This document shows, piece after piece, positions 17,421 through 26,315 of a stretch of DNA of 64,000 nt. Source of the stretch: an uncultured Rhodospirillales bacterium (GTDB lineage: Bacteria; Pseudomonadota; Alphaproteobacteria; Acetobacterales; Acetobacteraceae); contig CAIJTR010000044.1 in NCBI GenBank assembly GCA_903823665.1, forward strand, positions 1 through 64,000. Direction: 5' to 3'. The translations under genes were made by a program, and so were the position numbers. How positions within the stretch are numbered: position 1 is the first letter of the stretch; each line of letters starts with the position of its first letter. Below the pieces are notes generated by a model, which saw only the letters and a list, made by a program, of their open reading frames with translations, did not search any database and was not told where the DNA came from.

Positions 17421-20400
17421 CTACGCGCGCACCCTGAAGTCAGACGCCTTCAGCACCCGGTAAAACGCCAGATCATCCACCCCAGCCACCGCCTGCGGCA
17501 GACGATCTTCTGCCGCACCGTTCTGGTTCAGCTGCTCCAAATGCCCATTCTGCGCCACCGTCGGGAACGGGATGTGCGTCATAATGGCGTCATCGAACAA
17601 CGCCGCCACCGCGTTCTCGCCAGTGTCGAACCCACCGCCGACATACACCGTCTTGGTGTCCACATTGTTCTGGAAGTCATTGGTGTAGCCGTTATAGCGC
17701 GGGCTGGACGGATGGTTGAGCCCATGCCCCTGCAACGCCAACTCCTCCAGCAACGGATTGCCCTGCAGCGTCCGTTCCAGTGCCAGATACGACTTGGTGG
17801 TGAAAGCCGCATTCATCGAAATCCCCAGCACGTGCTGGTTGATCTGAGCCGCCATATTGATCGCATCGAACTCACGCTGAGCGTCCTCGCGGTCGCGTGC
17901 CTGCACATCGGCCGAGAGCTTGGACAAGCCGGTGTTCTCGAAGATGATCTCGGCATTGCCCTCCTGCCGCTGCTCGAACGTCAGCGTACTGGCGCCACCT
18001 GCCTGCATGATCTTCATATAGCCCTGCCATTCCGCTTTCAGATTGGCAGGCGATCCCAGCGAGCCATTGCTGGTCAGGTCATACGCATGAAACAGCCCGG
18101 TGGCATCGGCCACCCAATGATGCGGGCTATCAATCCCGAAGCCATCGGCCAGCGTGATGGTGGAGAAGTTGTTCGTCACGTTATAGCCGTAGAACGTCTT
18201 GATATCCCCGGCGGGCGGAGCCGCGTGCTCAACCTTGTCGTAGGCCGCATCGTCCGGCGAGACATATTTGTTGTTCGCCGTTGATGTGGTCTGGCTGAAA
18301 TCGGCCTTGGTGTAGAGCCGGTCATACATCGAGTCATTCGCCGCCAACACGTCCGTCTCCAGCCGGTCCTCCGGATTGCCGTTCTGGTTCAGCTGCTCCA
18401 GATGCCCGTTCTGCGGCACCACCGGGAACGGCAAATGCGTGATGATGCTGTCGTCGGCCAAGTTCCGCAGCGCGTTCTGGTTGTTATCAAGCCCGCCGCC
18501 GATGAACAGCGTGGTCTTGTCCACGTTGTTCTGGAAGTCGTTGGTATAGCCGTTATAGCGCGGGTTCGAGGGGCTGTTCAGCCCGTGGCCCTGAATGGCC
18601 AGTTCCTCCAGCTGGGCGTTGTCCTGCAACACCTGGCCCACACCGAGATAGCTGATCTGGTCGAACGGTTTGGAAGGATCATAGCCCGGCGTGATTTCTG
18701 CATAGATATTCTGAGCGGCCGAGATGGCGTCGAACTCGCGCTGCATGTCCTCCATATCGCGCAGCTGCACCGTCGCAGACAGCGTGTGCAAAGCGGTGTT
18801 CTGGAACAGCACCAGCGCATTGGCCTCGCTGTGCTGGAAAACGTTGCCACCACCGGCGGCCACAATGTCGAAGGAAGCCTGCCACTCCGCCATCAAATCA
18901 TTGTATTCGTTGCCGGTGGCGTTGACGATCGAGCTGTCCACAATGTGAAACAGCCCGTCTGTCCCGGCCAGCCAGGTGTGCGGCAGGCTCGCCGTCACCG
19001 CAGCCGCCTGCGTGGCCGACGGGTCGATGCCGGTGGTCACGGTGCGGAACTCGTTGGCAATTTGATCGCCAGTCAGGGTGGTTTCAAACCCGGCCACCGT
19101 CACCGGCTTCGAATTGTAGAAATCCGTGCTGTGCAGCGTCAGCTGGAACGCACTCTCATTCAGCCCGGCAACGGCCGTGCCGATCCGCTGTTCTGAATTG
19201 CCGTTCTGGTTGAGCTGCTCCAGATGGCCGTTCTGCGCCACGGTCGGGAACGGCACGTGCGTCAGCGCCACGTCATCGAAGAAATCAGCAATCGCCTTCT
19301 GCCCGTCATCCGGCCCGCCGCCCACGTAAAGCGTGGTGTTGTCGACGTTGTTCTGGAAGTCGTTGGTGTAGCCGGCATAGCGGCTGCTCGAAGGGTTGTT
19401 CAGCCCATGGCCCTGAATCGCCAGTTCCTTCAACGAGGCGTTGGCCTGCAGCGTGCGCTCCAGCGCCAGATAGCTTGATTGTGTGAACTGTGCCGACGCT
19501 GAAATCCCCAGCGTCTCGGCATTGATCTTCATCGCAGCGCCAATCGCGTCGAACTCGCGTTGTGCGTCCAGCCGGTCGATGTTCTGCTGGGCCGCGCTGA
19601 GCTTTGACAGGCCGGTGTTCTCAAACACCGCCTCGGCATTGCCCTCCATCCGCTGCTCGGCGGTCAGCGACGCACCGTTACCGGCCAGCATCGTGGCGTA
19701 ATCGGCCTGCCACTCGGCAGCGAGGTTGATGGTCTGGCCCTTGCTGTCCACCGCCTCGAACAGGCCCTGGCTGTTTGCCACCCAATTATGGTCCAACTGT
19801 ACCGTCGCAGTCCCTGGCACGGCTACCGAGGAAAGCGTGCTTGAGATCACATCGCCAAAGAACGTGACAATCTGGCCAGCACCAGCCGTCTTAATGTCGG
19901 CTGCATACATCTTCGCATCCGGCGAGACGTATTTGTCATTCACAGCCGATGTGTTCTGGCTGAAATCAGCGCTGGTATAAAGCCGGTCATACATCGCGTC
20001 GTCCGCCGCCAGCACGTCCGCTTTCAGTTGATCTTCCGGATTGCCGTTCTGGTTCAGCTGCTCCAGATGTCCGTTCTGCGCCACGGTTGGGAAGGTGATG
20101 TGAGTCAGAATGCTGTCATCAGCGAGGTTGGTCAGCGCGTTCTGATTGTTGTCGAGTCCACCGCCGATGAACACCGTTTTGGTGTCAACATTGTTCTGAA
20201 AGTCGTTGGTGTAGCCGTCATAGCGCGCGGCCGAGGGGGAGTTCAGGCCATGCCCCTGGATCGCCAACTCCAGCAGCTGCGCGTTGTCCTGCAAGGCCGT
20301 TTCCACGCCCAGATAGCTCGCCTGATCGAACGGCTTGCCCGGGTCATATCCAGGCACCTGAGTCTGATAGACCTTTTGCGCCGCTGCAATCGCATCAAAC

Positions 20401-20759
20401 TCGCGCTGCATGTCCTCCATGTCGCGGGTCTGCGTGGCGGCAGAAAGCGTGTGCAGCGTGGTGTTCTGAAACAGCACCTCTGCATTCGCTTCACTGTGCT
20501 GCAGTGACGTCATGGGGCCGCCAGCCAGCGCCGCCTTCAGCGAGTTCATCCATTCAGTGGCCAGATCGGTTAGCTGGCCGGTGGTGGTATCGTAGGGATG
20601 AAACAACCCATCCGCCCCGGCCTTCCAAACATGGGCGAGATCGATCGTCGTGCCGTTCGGGGCAACCACGTTGCTGAAGCTGCTCGGGATCGATGCTCCG
20701 AAGAATGTTGTCTGGGTTGGGATCGTTGCTGCAAGCAAATTGTTGCTGGTGTCGGTCAC
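17421..20759 (-). CDS. Unrecognised 1112-aa protein built of four tandem ~280-aa repeats
   Basis: I cannot assign a family. The repeats occupy about residues 18-266, 298-547, 558-821 and 854-1108. Each contains an aromatic FFG/FYG start, W-x-A-x-x-x-GLF, EANAEVLFQN or EGNAEAVFEN, QREFDAI, LAIQGHGLN, GYTNDFQNNVD, (I/V)GGG and QNGHLEQLNQNG. Repeats 1 and 3 share one subtype (HSEAN...LFQNT...LHTLSA...YLGV); repeats 2 and 4 share another (EGNAE...FENTGLSKLSA...YLALERTLQ). There is no signal peptide, membrane segment or cysteine, and it is rich in Asn, Gln and Asp, which fits a secreted or surface protein. No secretion gene is adjacent. Codon use resembles the neighbours. Confidence 0.9.
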   Translation of the reverse strand: MTDTSNNLLAATIPTQTTFFGASIPSSFSNVVAPNGTTIDLAHVWKAGADGLFHPYDTTTGQLTDLATEWMNSLKAALAGGPMTSLQHSEANAEVLFQNTTLHTLSAATQTRDMEDMQREFDAIAAAQKVYQTQVPGYDPGKPFDQASYLGVETALQDNAQLLELAIQGHGLNSPSAARYDGYTNDFQNNVDTKTVFIGGGLDNNQNALTNLADDSILTHITFPTVAQNGHLEQLNQNGNPEDQLKADVLAADDAMYDRLYTSADFSQNTSAVNDKYVSPDAKMYAADIKTAGAGQIVTFFGDVISSTLSSVAVPGTATVQLDHNWVANSQGLFEAVDSKGQTINLAAEWQADYATMLAGNGASLTAEQRMEGNAEAVFENTGLSKLSAAQQNIDRLDAQREFDAIGAAMKINAETLGISASAQFTQSSYLALERTLQANASLKELAIQGHGLNNPSSSRYAGYTNDFQNNVDNTTLYVGGGPDDGQKAIADFFDDVALTHVPFPTVAQNGHLEQLNQNGNSEQRIGTAVAGLNESAFQLTLHSTDFYNSKPVTVAGFETTLTGDQIANEFRTVTTGIDPSATQAAAVTASLPHTWLAGTDGLFHIVDSSIVNATGNEYNDLMAEWQASFDIVAAGGGNVFQHSEANALVLFQNTALHTLSATVQLRDMEDMQREFDAISAAQNIYAEITPGYDPSKPFDQISYLGVGQVLQDNAQLEELAIQGHGLNSPSNPRYNGYTNDFQNNVDKTTLFIGGGLDNNQNALRNLADDSIITHLPFPVVPQNGHLEQLNQNGNPEDRLETDVLAANDSMYDRLYTKADFSQTTSTANNKYVSPDDAAYDKVEHAAPPAGDIKTFYGYNVTNNFSTITLADGFGIDSPHHWVADATGLFHAYDLTSNGSLGSPANLKAEWQGYMKIMQAGGASTLTFEQRQEGNAEIIFENTGLSKLSADVQARDREDAQREFDAINMAAQINQHVLGISMNAAFTTKSYLALERTLQGNPLLEELALQGHGLNHPSSPRYNGYTNDFQNNVDTKTVYVGGGFDTGENAVAALFDDAIMTHIPFPTVAQNGHLEQLNQNGAAEDRLPQAVAGVDDLAFYRVLKASDFRVRA
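17436..20708 (-). repeat. Four coding repeats in A-B-A-B order
   Basis: Repeat units in gene order lie at about 20708-19962 (A), 19868-19119 (B), 19088-18297 (A) and 18200-17436 (B). The LAIQGHGLN block recurs at intervals of 281, 274 and 287 codons. The alternation implies that an A-B pair was duplicated as a block after A and B had diverged. Unit boundaries were judged by eye from shared words. Confidence 0.85.
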
Positions 20760-20818
20760 GGCGATTTCCCCTGATTGCGTGCCAGGGGTTTATGGGGCAG
20801 CAAATGTTTCTAAAAATG

Positions 20819-20854
20819 AAAATCGCGTGATGAAGCATTTCATCACGCGATTTT
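20819..20854 (-). terminator. Perfect 16-bp hairpin between the hydrolase and four-repeat genes
   Basis: AAAATCGCGTGATGAA, loop GCAT, then TTCATCACGCGATTTT: a perfect 16-base-pair stem with A/T ends. Read leftwards it ends in TTTTCATTTTTA, as expected of an intrinsic terminator for the hydrolase gene ending at 20933. Its A/T-flanked symmetry could also work on the other strand. It lies 60 bases before the start of the four-repeat gene, in a notably A+T-rich gap. Confidence 0.75.
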
Positions 20855-20932
20855 CTTGTGGCAGACAAAATATTTATTTTAATAAAACGTTATACGACGT
20901 CATTATTTGTAAATTATTGATACTAAGTTAAT

Positions 20933-23047
20933 TTAAGGTCCAGACCGAACGCCCTTTGATTGCGCTTCCGCAACCAGACGCTCCGCATCAGCCGGAAGCA
21001 GCATCCGCTTCGCCTGCAGCGCGTCTGCAGCCTTGCGAACCGCCGCCACATATGCGTCCTTCGTCGGATACCGCTCTTCCAAGGACGGCCGCGGATCATG
21101 TGCCGCCTCGCGGTCGGCGCGGGTTGCAGCGAACGGAATGAAGCTGCCCTGGAAGTTACAAAACCCGCCATCGAACAGCTCAGGCCGGAACGCGTTCCAG
21201 CTGGTATAGGTGCCAATTGGGGCCCCGAGATACACATCGCGCACGCCGGCCACGTCGATCCCGTCCGCATCCACTTGCGGCACCAGCACGCCATAGCTTG
21301 CAGCCCCCGGCACCGGCGGTTCCTTCGTGATCACGCCGGAACTGTCACCTGCGCGCCAGCCGGGGCCGTAATCCAGCACATGCAGCGTGCTCACCGCGCC
21401 CGTAAACCGAGGCTCCGGCCGCTCCACACCATAATTCGTCGCCGGAATAACCGGAAACCGCACCCGGTCCGGTGCCACCAAAGTCCCATCGGCCACCCGA
21501 GGCTTCTCCGATGGGGGAGGGGCCTGATCATCCCGCACCCACCCGGTCAAAGCGGCCAGCAGTGCCCGCATCGTCCAGGTATGCGGATTGGGGTTTGATT
21601 GCTGCTGACAGAACCCAAAATTCGGCCCCGCCGGCAGTGGCAGCGCGGCCGGGCCATGCTGCGTGCTCGCCATGATAAAGGTGCGAACATTCGCCGGCTC
21701 CACCGCATCACGCAGGCCCAGCGGATCGGTCAACCCCAGCGACTGCCGCCCCTCCCAAATCTCCAGCGCCGTCGCCGCATGGAAGATGCGTGGGCAGGTC
21801 TTGGTCGCCTCACACCGGTCCAGCAGCCCCTGTGTCCGCCCGGTCAGCGGATCGCTCTCCCGCGCATAAGTGAACGGGAAATCATAGGCCGGGAAATCAT
21901 GATCTACCTGCTGGCCCCAGGCACGCCCGGCCGGTGCGAAACGCAAATTCAGCGGCATCAGCCCGCCACCAATATGCGGCATGGCCCCGTCGTACACCCG
22001 CTTGCCGTCCTCGCCGCGGTTGAACCCCAGCGCGATCATGCTGCGGATGAACCGCCCGCTCTGCGATGTGCCCATCACGATGGACTTCACCGCAGCCCCA
22101 TGCACCACCGGATTGGCGTGCCCCGCACTGTCCTTGTCGGCATGCTGCAGGAACGCACCGATATCGCGCGCCACCGCAAAGCCCAGGCCCATCACCAGCG
22201 GATCGCGGGCACGATAAACCAGTTGATACAGCCGCCCCGGCTGAAACCCAGCGGGCAGGCAAATTTGCGTGTTGTTCGGAGTATCACAGCCACCGAAATG
22301 CCACTGACTGTTCGGGATCACCTCACCCGGCCCACCCGCGCGCATCTGCATCGTCAGCGTCGGCAGAAACCCGCCTTCCAGCTTCACCGTATTGTCTGTG
22401 TTCTCCGCAGGATAGCTCGCATGGGTCATCCCGGTGAACCAGCCACTCGCCAGATTGAGCGTGTTGACCGGCTTCTGCGTCACCAACTCACTGCGCATCA
22501 CGCCCGTGAGAGTGCCGCCACCCGGCTTATGCGCCACCGGCACATGAAACAGCATCCGCCCATCACCAGGCAGCACGTCCGCTTGCCAGCCGAACCAGAT
22601 GGTGGTGTAGCCCTCACGCTGCATCCAGCCATCGCCCGCCGTCGTCACGTTGTTGTTGGTGGCAACAGCGCCCGGCATGTCAGCATTGAACAGCGGCGTC
22701 GCACCCTTGTTGCCGCGATTGAGAATATTGAACAACAGAACGCGATTGGATTTTGTGGGATCGGCGGGGCGGACGATGTCGATATCGGTCGAATACTCCA
22801 CCATCCCGCGCGCATTGCGAGGTGCCAGCTCAATATCCTGAATAATCTTGTCGCCCGGCGCTTTGGGGTCCACCTCCCCGTACGCCACCCCAATCACCCG
22901 CTCATACGTCCCAGCCGCGCCGAACGTGGCACCGCCATAAGCAGGCTCGGTCTTGGTAATCTCAATTTTTGTGATTTTCGCCAGTGCTGGTGCGGCTGCA
23001 AGGCTCATAACAGCCACGGCGAATACGCCCAGGCTTCGTTTTTTCAT
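20933..23047 (-). CDS. Secreted alpha/beta hydrolase-domain protein (Abhydrolase_10-like)
   Basis: A 704-residue exported protein with a signal peptide at residues 1-23 (MKKRSLGVFAVAVMSLAAAPALA). The large body matches the group annotated as alpha/beta hydrolase domain-containing protein. The likely nucleophile elbow is GTSQSG in SIVMGTSQSGRFIRSM. Cys pairs (GGCDTPNNTQICLP, DRCEATKTCP) fit a periplasmic protein with disulfides. Substrate unknown; an esterase or lactonase type activity is the usual guess. ATG 23047 has GGGAGAG upstream. It follows the aquaporin gene on the same strand after 74 bases. Confidence 0.82.
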   Translation of the reverse strand: MKKRSLGVFAVAVMSLAAAPALAKITKIEITKTEPAYGGATFGAAGTYERVIGVAYGEVDPKAPGDKIIQDIELAPRNARGMVEYSTDIDIVRPADPTKSNRVLLFNILNRGNKGATPLFNADMPGAVATNNNVTTAGDGWMQREGYTTIWFGWQADVLPGDGRMLFHVPVAHKPGGGTLTGVMRSELVTQKPVNTLNLASGWFTGMTHASYPAENTDNTVKLEGGFLPTLTMQMRAGGPGEVIPNSQWHFGGCDTPNNTQICLPAGFQPGRLYQLVYRARDPLVMGLGFAVARDIGAFLQHADKDSAGHANPVVHGAAVKSIVMGTSQSGRFIRSMIALGFNRGEDGKRVYDGAMPHIGGGLMPLNLRFAPAGRAWGQQVDHDFPAYDFPFTYARESDPLTGRTQGLLDRCEATKTCPRIFHAATALEIWEGRQSLGLTDPLGLRDAVEPANVRTFIMASTQHGPAALPLPAGPNFGFCQQQSNPNPHTWTMRALLAALTGWVRDDQAPPPSEKPRVADGTLVAPDRVRFPVIPATNYGVERPEPRFTGAVSTLHVLDYGPGWRAGDSSGVITKEPPVPGAASYGVLVPQVDADGIDVAGVRDVYLGAPIGTYTSWNAFRPELFDGGFCNFQGSFIPFAATRADREAAHDPRPSLEERYPTKDAYVAAVRKAADALQAKRMLLPADAERLVAEAQSKGVRSGP

Positions 23048-23121
23048 CGTCACTCTCCCATCTTTTTCCGCAACCTTGCCCGCTCCCCAGGGAGCGGGCA
23101 AGTGCGAGACGGGCGTAAAGA

Positions 23122-23832
23122 TCAGTCGTCCGACTGCAGCACCTTTGAAACAACACCAGCCAGCACCGCACCCACAATCGGAGCCACGATGAACAGCCAG
23201 AGCTGGCCGATGTAATCACCACCAGCGAACAGAGCAGGCCCAATCGAGCGCGCCGGGTTTACAGACGTGTTGGTCACTGGAATGGTGATCAGATGGATCA
23301 GGGTCAGGCCCAAGCCAATCGCGATCGGCGCAAACCCACCCGGAGCGCGCGGCGAAGTGCTGCCCAGAATGATCAGCAGGAAAAAGAACGTTGCCAGCAC
23401 TTCGGTGATCAAGCAGGCGATCATCGAGTACTTGCCCGGGCTCAGATCACCATAGCCGTTCGAAGCAAAGCCACCCACGGTGAATCCTGCCTTGCCGCTT
23501 GCGATCACATAAAGCACGCCGGCCGCTACAATCGCGCCCAGCACCTGAGCAATCCAGTAAGGAACGATATCAGCGGTCTTGAAGCGGCCCGAAGCCCAGA
23601 GGCCAGCGGTCACGGCCGGGTTGAAATGACCGCCCGAGATGTGGCCAACGGTGTAGGCCATGGTCAGTACGGTCAGACCGAAGGCGAACGCCACGCCCAC
23701 GAAACCAATGCCGAGGAAGGGGCCACCCACGGCCGCCGGAAATGCAGCGGCCAGCACGGCGCTGCCGCAGCCACCAAATGTCAGCCAGAAAGTACCGAGA
23801 AATTCGGCGCCAGCGCGTTTTGCGATAGACAT
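23122..23832 (-). CDS. aqpZ: Aquaporin Z-type water channel
   Basis: Six-helix MIP channel of 236 residues in the inner membrane. Both NPA motifs are present (HFNPAVTAG and [10 protein letters not shown]). The residues around them and the short loops fit a water-selective aquaporin rather than a glycerol facilitator; the Arg after the second NPA is conserved. ATG 23832 is preceded by GGAGG. The C-terminus ends in KVLQSDD. Confidence 0.95.
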   Translation of the reverse strand: MSIAKRAGAEFLGTFWLTFGGCGSAVLAAAFPAAVGGPFLGIGFVGVAFAFGLTVLTMAYTVGHISGGHFNPAVTAGLWASGRFKTADIVPYWIAQVLGAIVAAGVLYVIASGKAGFTVGGFASNGYGDLSPGKYSMIACLITEVLATFFFLLIILGSTSPRAPGGFAPIAIGLGLTLIHLITIPVTNTSVNPARSIGPALFAGGDYIGQLWLFIVAPIVGAVLAGVVSKVLQSDD

Positions 23833-23926
23833 GCTGTTACCTCCGTTGAAGAAACGATCAGCGGTGCGGTCTATCAAACATGATTATGGCGATCAAACGA
23901 CGAAATGATGATGTTCTAAATGAGGA

Positions 23927-25447
23927 TCACATCGTTGCACCCAGCACCCAGGGTGCGAACTCTGCCCCACCAAAGTCAAATTCCTCAGACTTTGTGCGCT
24001 CTCCCGAGGCGGTGCGGAGAAGCTGGTCGAAGATCCGTTTGCCGCATTCCTGGACGGTTTCCGCACCATCCAGGACGGTCCCGCAATTAATATCCATGTC
24101 ATCTTCCATGCGGGTGTACATGGCGGTGTTGGTGGCAAGCTTGATCGAAGGCGAGGGCTTGCAGCCAAACACACTGCCGCGTCCGGTGGTGAAGCACACA
24201 AGATTCGCACCGCCTGCCACCTGACCGGTCGCCGCCACCGGGTCGTAGCCCGGCGTGTCCATAAACACGAAGCCCTTCTTGGTCACCGCCTCGGCATATC
24301 CCACCACATCCACAAGGTTCGTGCTGCCAGCCTTCGCCATCGCTCCCAGCGACTTTTCCAATATGGTCGTAAGCCCGCCCGCCTTGTTGCCGGGCGACGG
24401 ATTGCTGTCCATCTCAGCCCCTTGGCTCTTGGTGTAATTCTCCCACCAGCGCATCAGCCCCACCAGCTTCTCGCCCACCTCGGGCGAAACCGCACGACGC
24501 GTCAGCAGATGCTCCGCCCCGTAGGTCTCAGGCGTCTCCGACAAAATCACCGTGCCGCCATTGCGGACCAGCAAATCACTGGCAACGCCGAGTGCCGGGT
24601 TCGCAGAAACACCCGAATACCCATCCGAGCCACCGCATTGCAGCGCCAGCGTGATCTCACTCGCCGGAACCTGCACGCGCGTTACCTTGTTCGCGTCCTC
24701 CAGCGCCTCACGCACAAAGTCGATCCCGGCCATCACCGTCTTGCGGCTGCCGCCCATCTCCTGAATGTCCATCGCCCGCAGCCGTCCGGCCAGCCGCTGC
24801 TCGGTCATCAGCGAGCCGATCTGGTTCACCTCGCAGCCCAGGCCCAACATGATCACCGAGTGGAAATTCACGTGCCGCGCAAACCCGCCGAGCGTGCGGC
24901 GCAGCAGTGCCAACGGCTCATGCTGCGTCATGCCACAGCCGGTCTTGTGGGTGAGTGCGACCACACCATCCACATTCGGATAATCCGCCAGTGGATCATG
25001 CCCGGTGATCGGATTGCGCTTGAACGCGTCAGCCACCAGGCTCGCCACGTTCGCCGAGCAGTTCACACTGGTCAGAATGCCGATGTAATTCCGCGTCGCC
25101 ACCCGCCCATCCGGCCTGCGAATGCCCATGAACGTCGCGGGCGCATCCACATAAGCCGTCGGCGTCATTGCCTCGCTATAGGCATAGTCCTTGGCGAAAT
25201 CGCCCATGCCACAATTCTGCACATGCACGTGCTCACCCGGCGTGATCGGCTGGGTGGCAAAGCCGATGATCTGGCCATAGCGAATGATCGCATCCCCCGG
25301 CTGGAAGGCACGAATAGCGGCCTTGTGCCCAGCCGGAATGCGCATGGTGGCCACACAATTCTCACCAAGCGACGTGCCTGGAAGCAGTGTTGCGCGTGCG
25401 ATCACCACCCCGTCATCGGGGTGCAGGCGGATGACGGGGGTGCTCAT
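23927..25447 (-). CDS. UxaA/GarD-family sugar-acid dehydratase (altronate or galactarate dehydratase)
   Basis: A 506-residue single-chain enzyme. An N-terminal SAF-type domain lies at about residues 10-85, followed by the large dehydratase domain with GCGMTQHEPLALLRRTLGG, LGLGCEVNQIG, CGGSDGYSGVSANPALG and TGRGSVFGCKPSPSIKLATN. The family dehydrates altronate, galactarate or related acids. The gene lies 12 bases downstream of an HpcH/HpaI aldolase gene. This pairing fits galactarate breakdown (dehydration to 5-keto-4-deoxy-glucarate, then aldol cleavage) better than altronate, but the choice is inference. ATG 25447 has AAGGAC upstream. Confidence 0.87.
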   Translation of the reverse strand: MSTPVIRLHPDDGVVIARATLLPGTSLGENCVATMRIPAGHKAAIRAFQPGDAIIRYGQIIGFATQPITPGEHVHVQNCGMGDFAKDYAYSEAMTPTAYVDAPATFMGIRRPDGRVATRNYIGILTSVNCSANVASLVADAFKRNPITGHDPLADYPNVDGVVALTHKTGCGMTQHEPLALLRRTLGGFARHVNFHSVIMLGLGCEVNQIGSLMTEQRLAGRLRAMDIQEMGGSRKTVMAGIDFVREALEDANKVTRVQVPASEITLALQCGGSDGYSGVSANPALGVASDLLVRNGGTVILSETPETYGAEHLLTRRAVSPEVGEKLVGLMRWWENYTKSQGAEMDSNPSPGNKAGGLTTILEKSLGAMAKAGSTNLVDVVGYAEAVTKKGFVFMDTPGYDPVAATGQVAGGANLVCFTTGRGSVFGCKPSPSIKLATNTAMYTRMEDDMDINCGTVLDGAETVQECGKRIFDQLLRTASGERTKSEEFDFGGAEFAPWVLGATM

Positions 25448-25459
25448 CGTATCGTGTCC

Positions 25460-26236
25460 TTAAACGTGACCGGCCGCGTTCTCATGAACATGCTTCACAG
25501 CCGCTTTCGCCGCCATCTGCATCAGGCCGCTATCGTTGGCGATGGTCACCATCTTGAAGCCCATCTTGATGGCGCGAGCAGCATAGGCAGCCGAGCCGCA
25601 ATGAATGCCGGCAAACAGGCCGCGCTTGGCGGTGGCATCCAGAATCTTCTGATAAATCGCCAAAATCTCCGGCTCCTCACGGTCCAGCACCGGGATCAGG
25701 CCATACGAGAAGCCGAGGTCAGACGGTCCGATATACACGGCCGAAATGCCGGGAACGTCGAGAATAGCGTCGAGGTTCTCCACCGCCTGCTTGGTCTCGA
25801 TCATCGGCATGATGATGATCTCATCATTGGCGGTCTTCTGATATCCGGTCGCCTCGCCATACATCGCAGCGCGGATCGGCCCGTTGGAGCGTGCGCCATG
25901 CGGCGGATACTTGGCATAGGACACCAGCGCCTCCGCCTCAGCCTTGCTGTTGATCATCGGGCAGATCACGCCATAAGCACCGGCATCCAGAACCTTGCCC
26001 ACAATGCCCGGCTCGTTCCACGGCACGCGAACCATCGGCAGCACCGGATGCGCCTGCATCGCCTGGAAGCACTGCACCATCGACAGGTAATCCTGCACGC
26101 CGTGCTGCATATCAACAGTCACGGAATCAAACCCGCATTGTGCCATGCACTCAGCGGAGAAGCCGGACGGTATGGCCAGCCAGCCATTGACGGTGGCTTT
26201 GCCTGCGGCCCAGGCGTTCTTGATCTTGTTCTGCAT
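25460..26236 (-). CDS. HpcH/HpaI-family aldolase
   Basis: A 258-residue class II (metal-dependent) pyruvate aldolase of the HpcH/HpaI/GarL type. It shows NGWLAIPSGFSAECMAQCGFDSVTVDMQHG, the metal-site Glu in MPMIETKQAV, and YIGPSDLGFSYG. Related enzymes cleave 5-keto-4-deoxy-glucarate or 4-hydroxy-2-oxoheptanedioate, releasing pyruvate. It is the first gene of a two-gene unit with the dehydratase. ATG 26236 with GGGGAGA six bases upstream is preferred over the preceding in-frame GTG. Confidence 0.88.
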   Translation of the reverse strand: MQNKIKNAWAAGKATVNGWLAIPSGFSAECMAQCGFDSVTVDMQHGVQDYLSMVQCFQAMQAHPVLPMVRVPWNEPGIVGKVLDAGAYGVICPMINSKAEAEALVSYAKYPPHGARSNGPIRAAMYGEATGYQKTANDEIIIMPMIETKQAVENLDAILDVPGISAVYIGPSDLGFSYGLIPVLDREEPEILAIYQKILDATAKRGLFAGIHCGSAAYAARAIKMGFKMVTIANDSGLMQMAAKAAVKHVHENAAGHV

Positions 26237-26315
26237 CACATATCTCCCCTTGCTTTGTTATCGCTAACGCTAGGCCGGGGTTCGGCATGAGGCAAGACAC
26301 TGCAAGCCTTCTCGA

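Noticed and set aside
21599-23215. A 538-codon plus-strand frame opposite the alpha/beta hydrolase gene
   Set aside because: Arg/His/Pro-rich shadow frame caused by high GC; the minus strand has a signal peptide, a ribosome-binding site and a hydrolase motif.
24422-26290. A 622-codon plus-strand frame opposite the dehydratase and aldolase genes
   Set aside because: It crosses two real genes and the gap between them, and its composition is typical of an antisense shadow.
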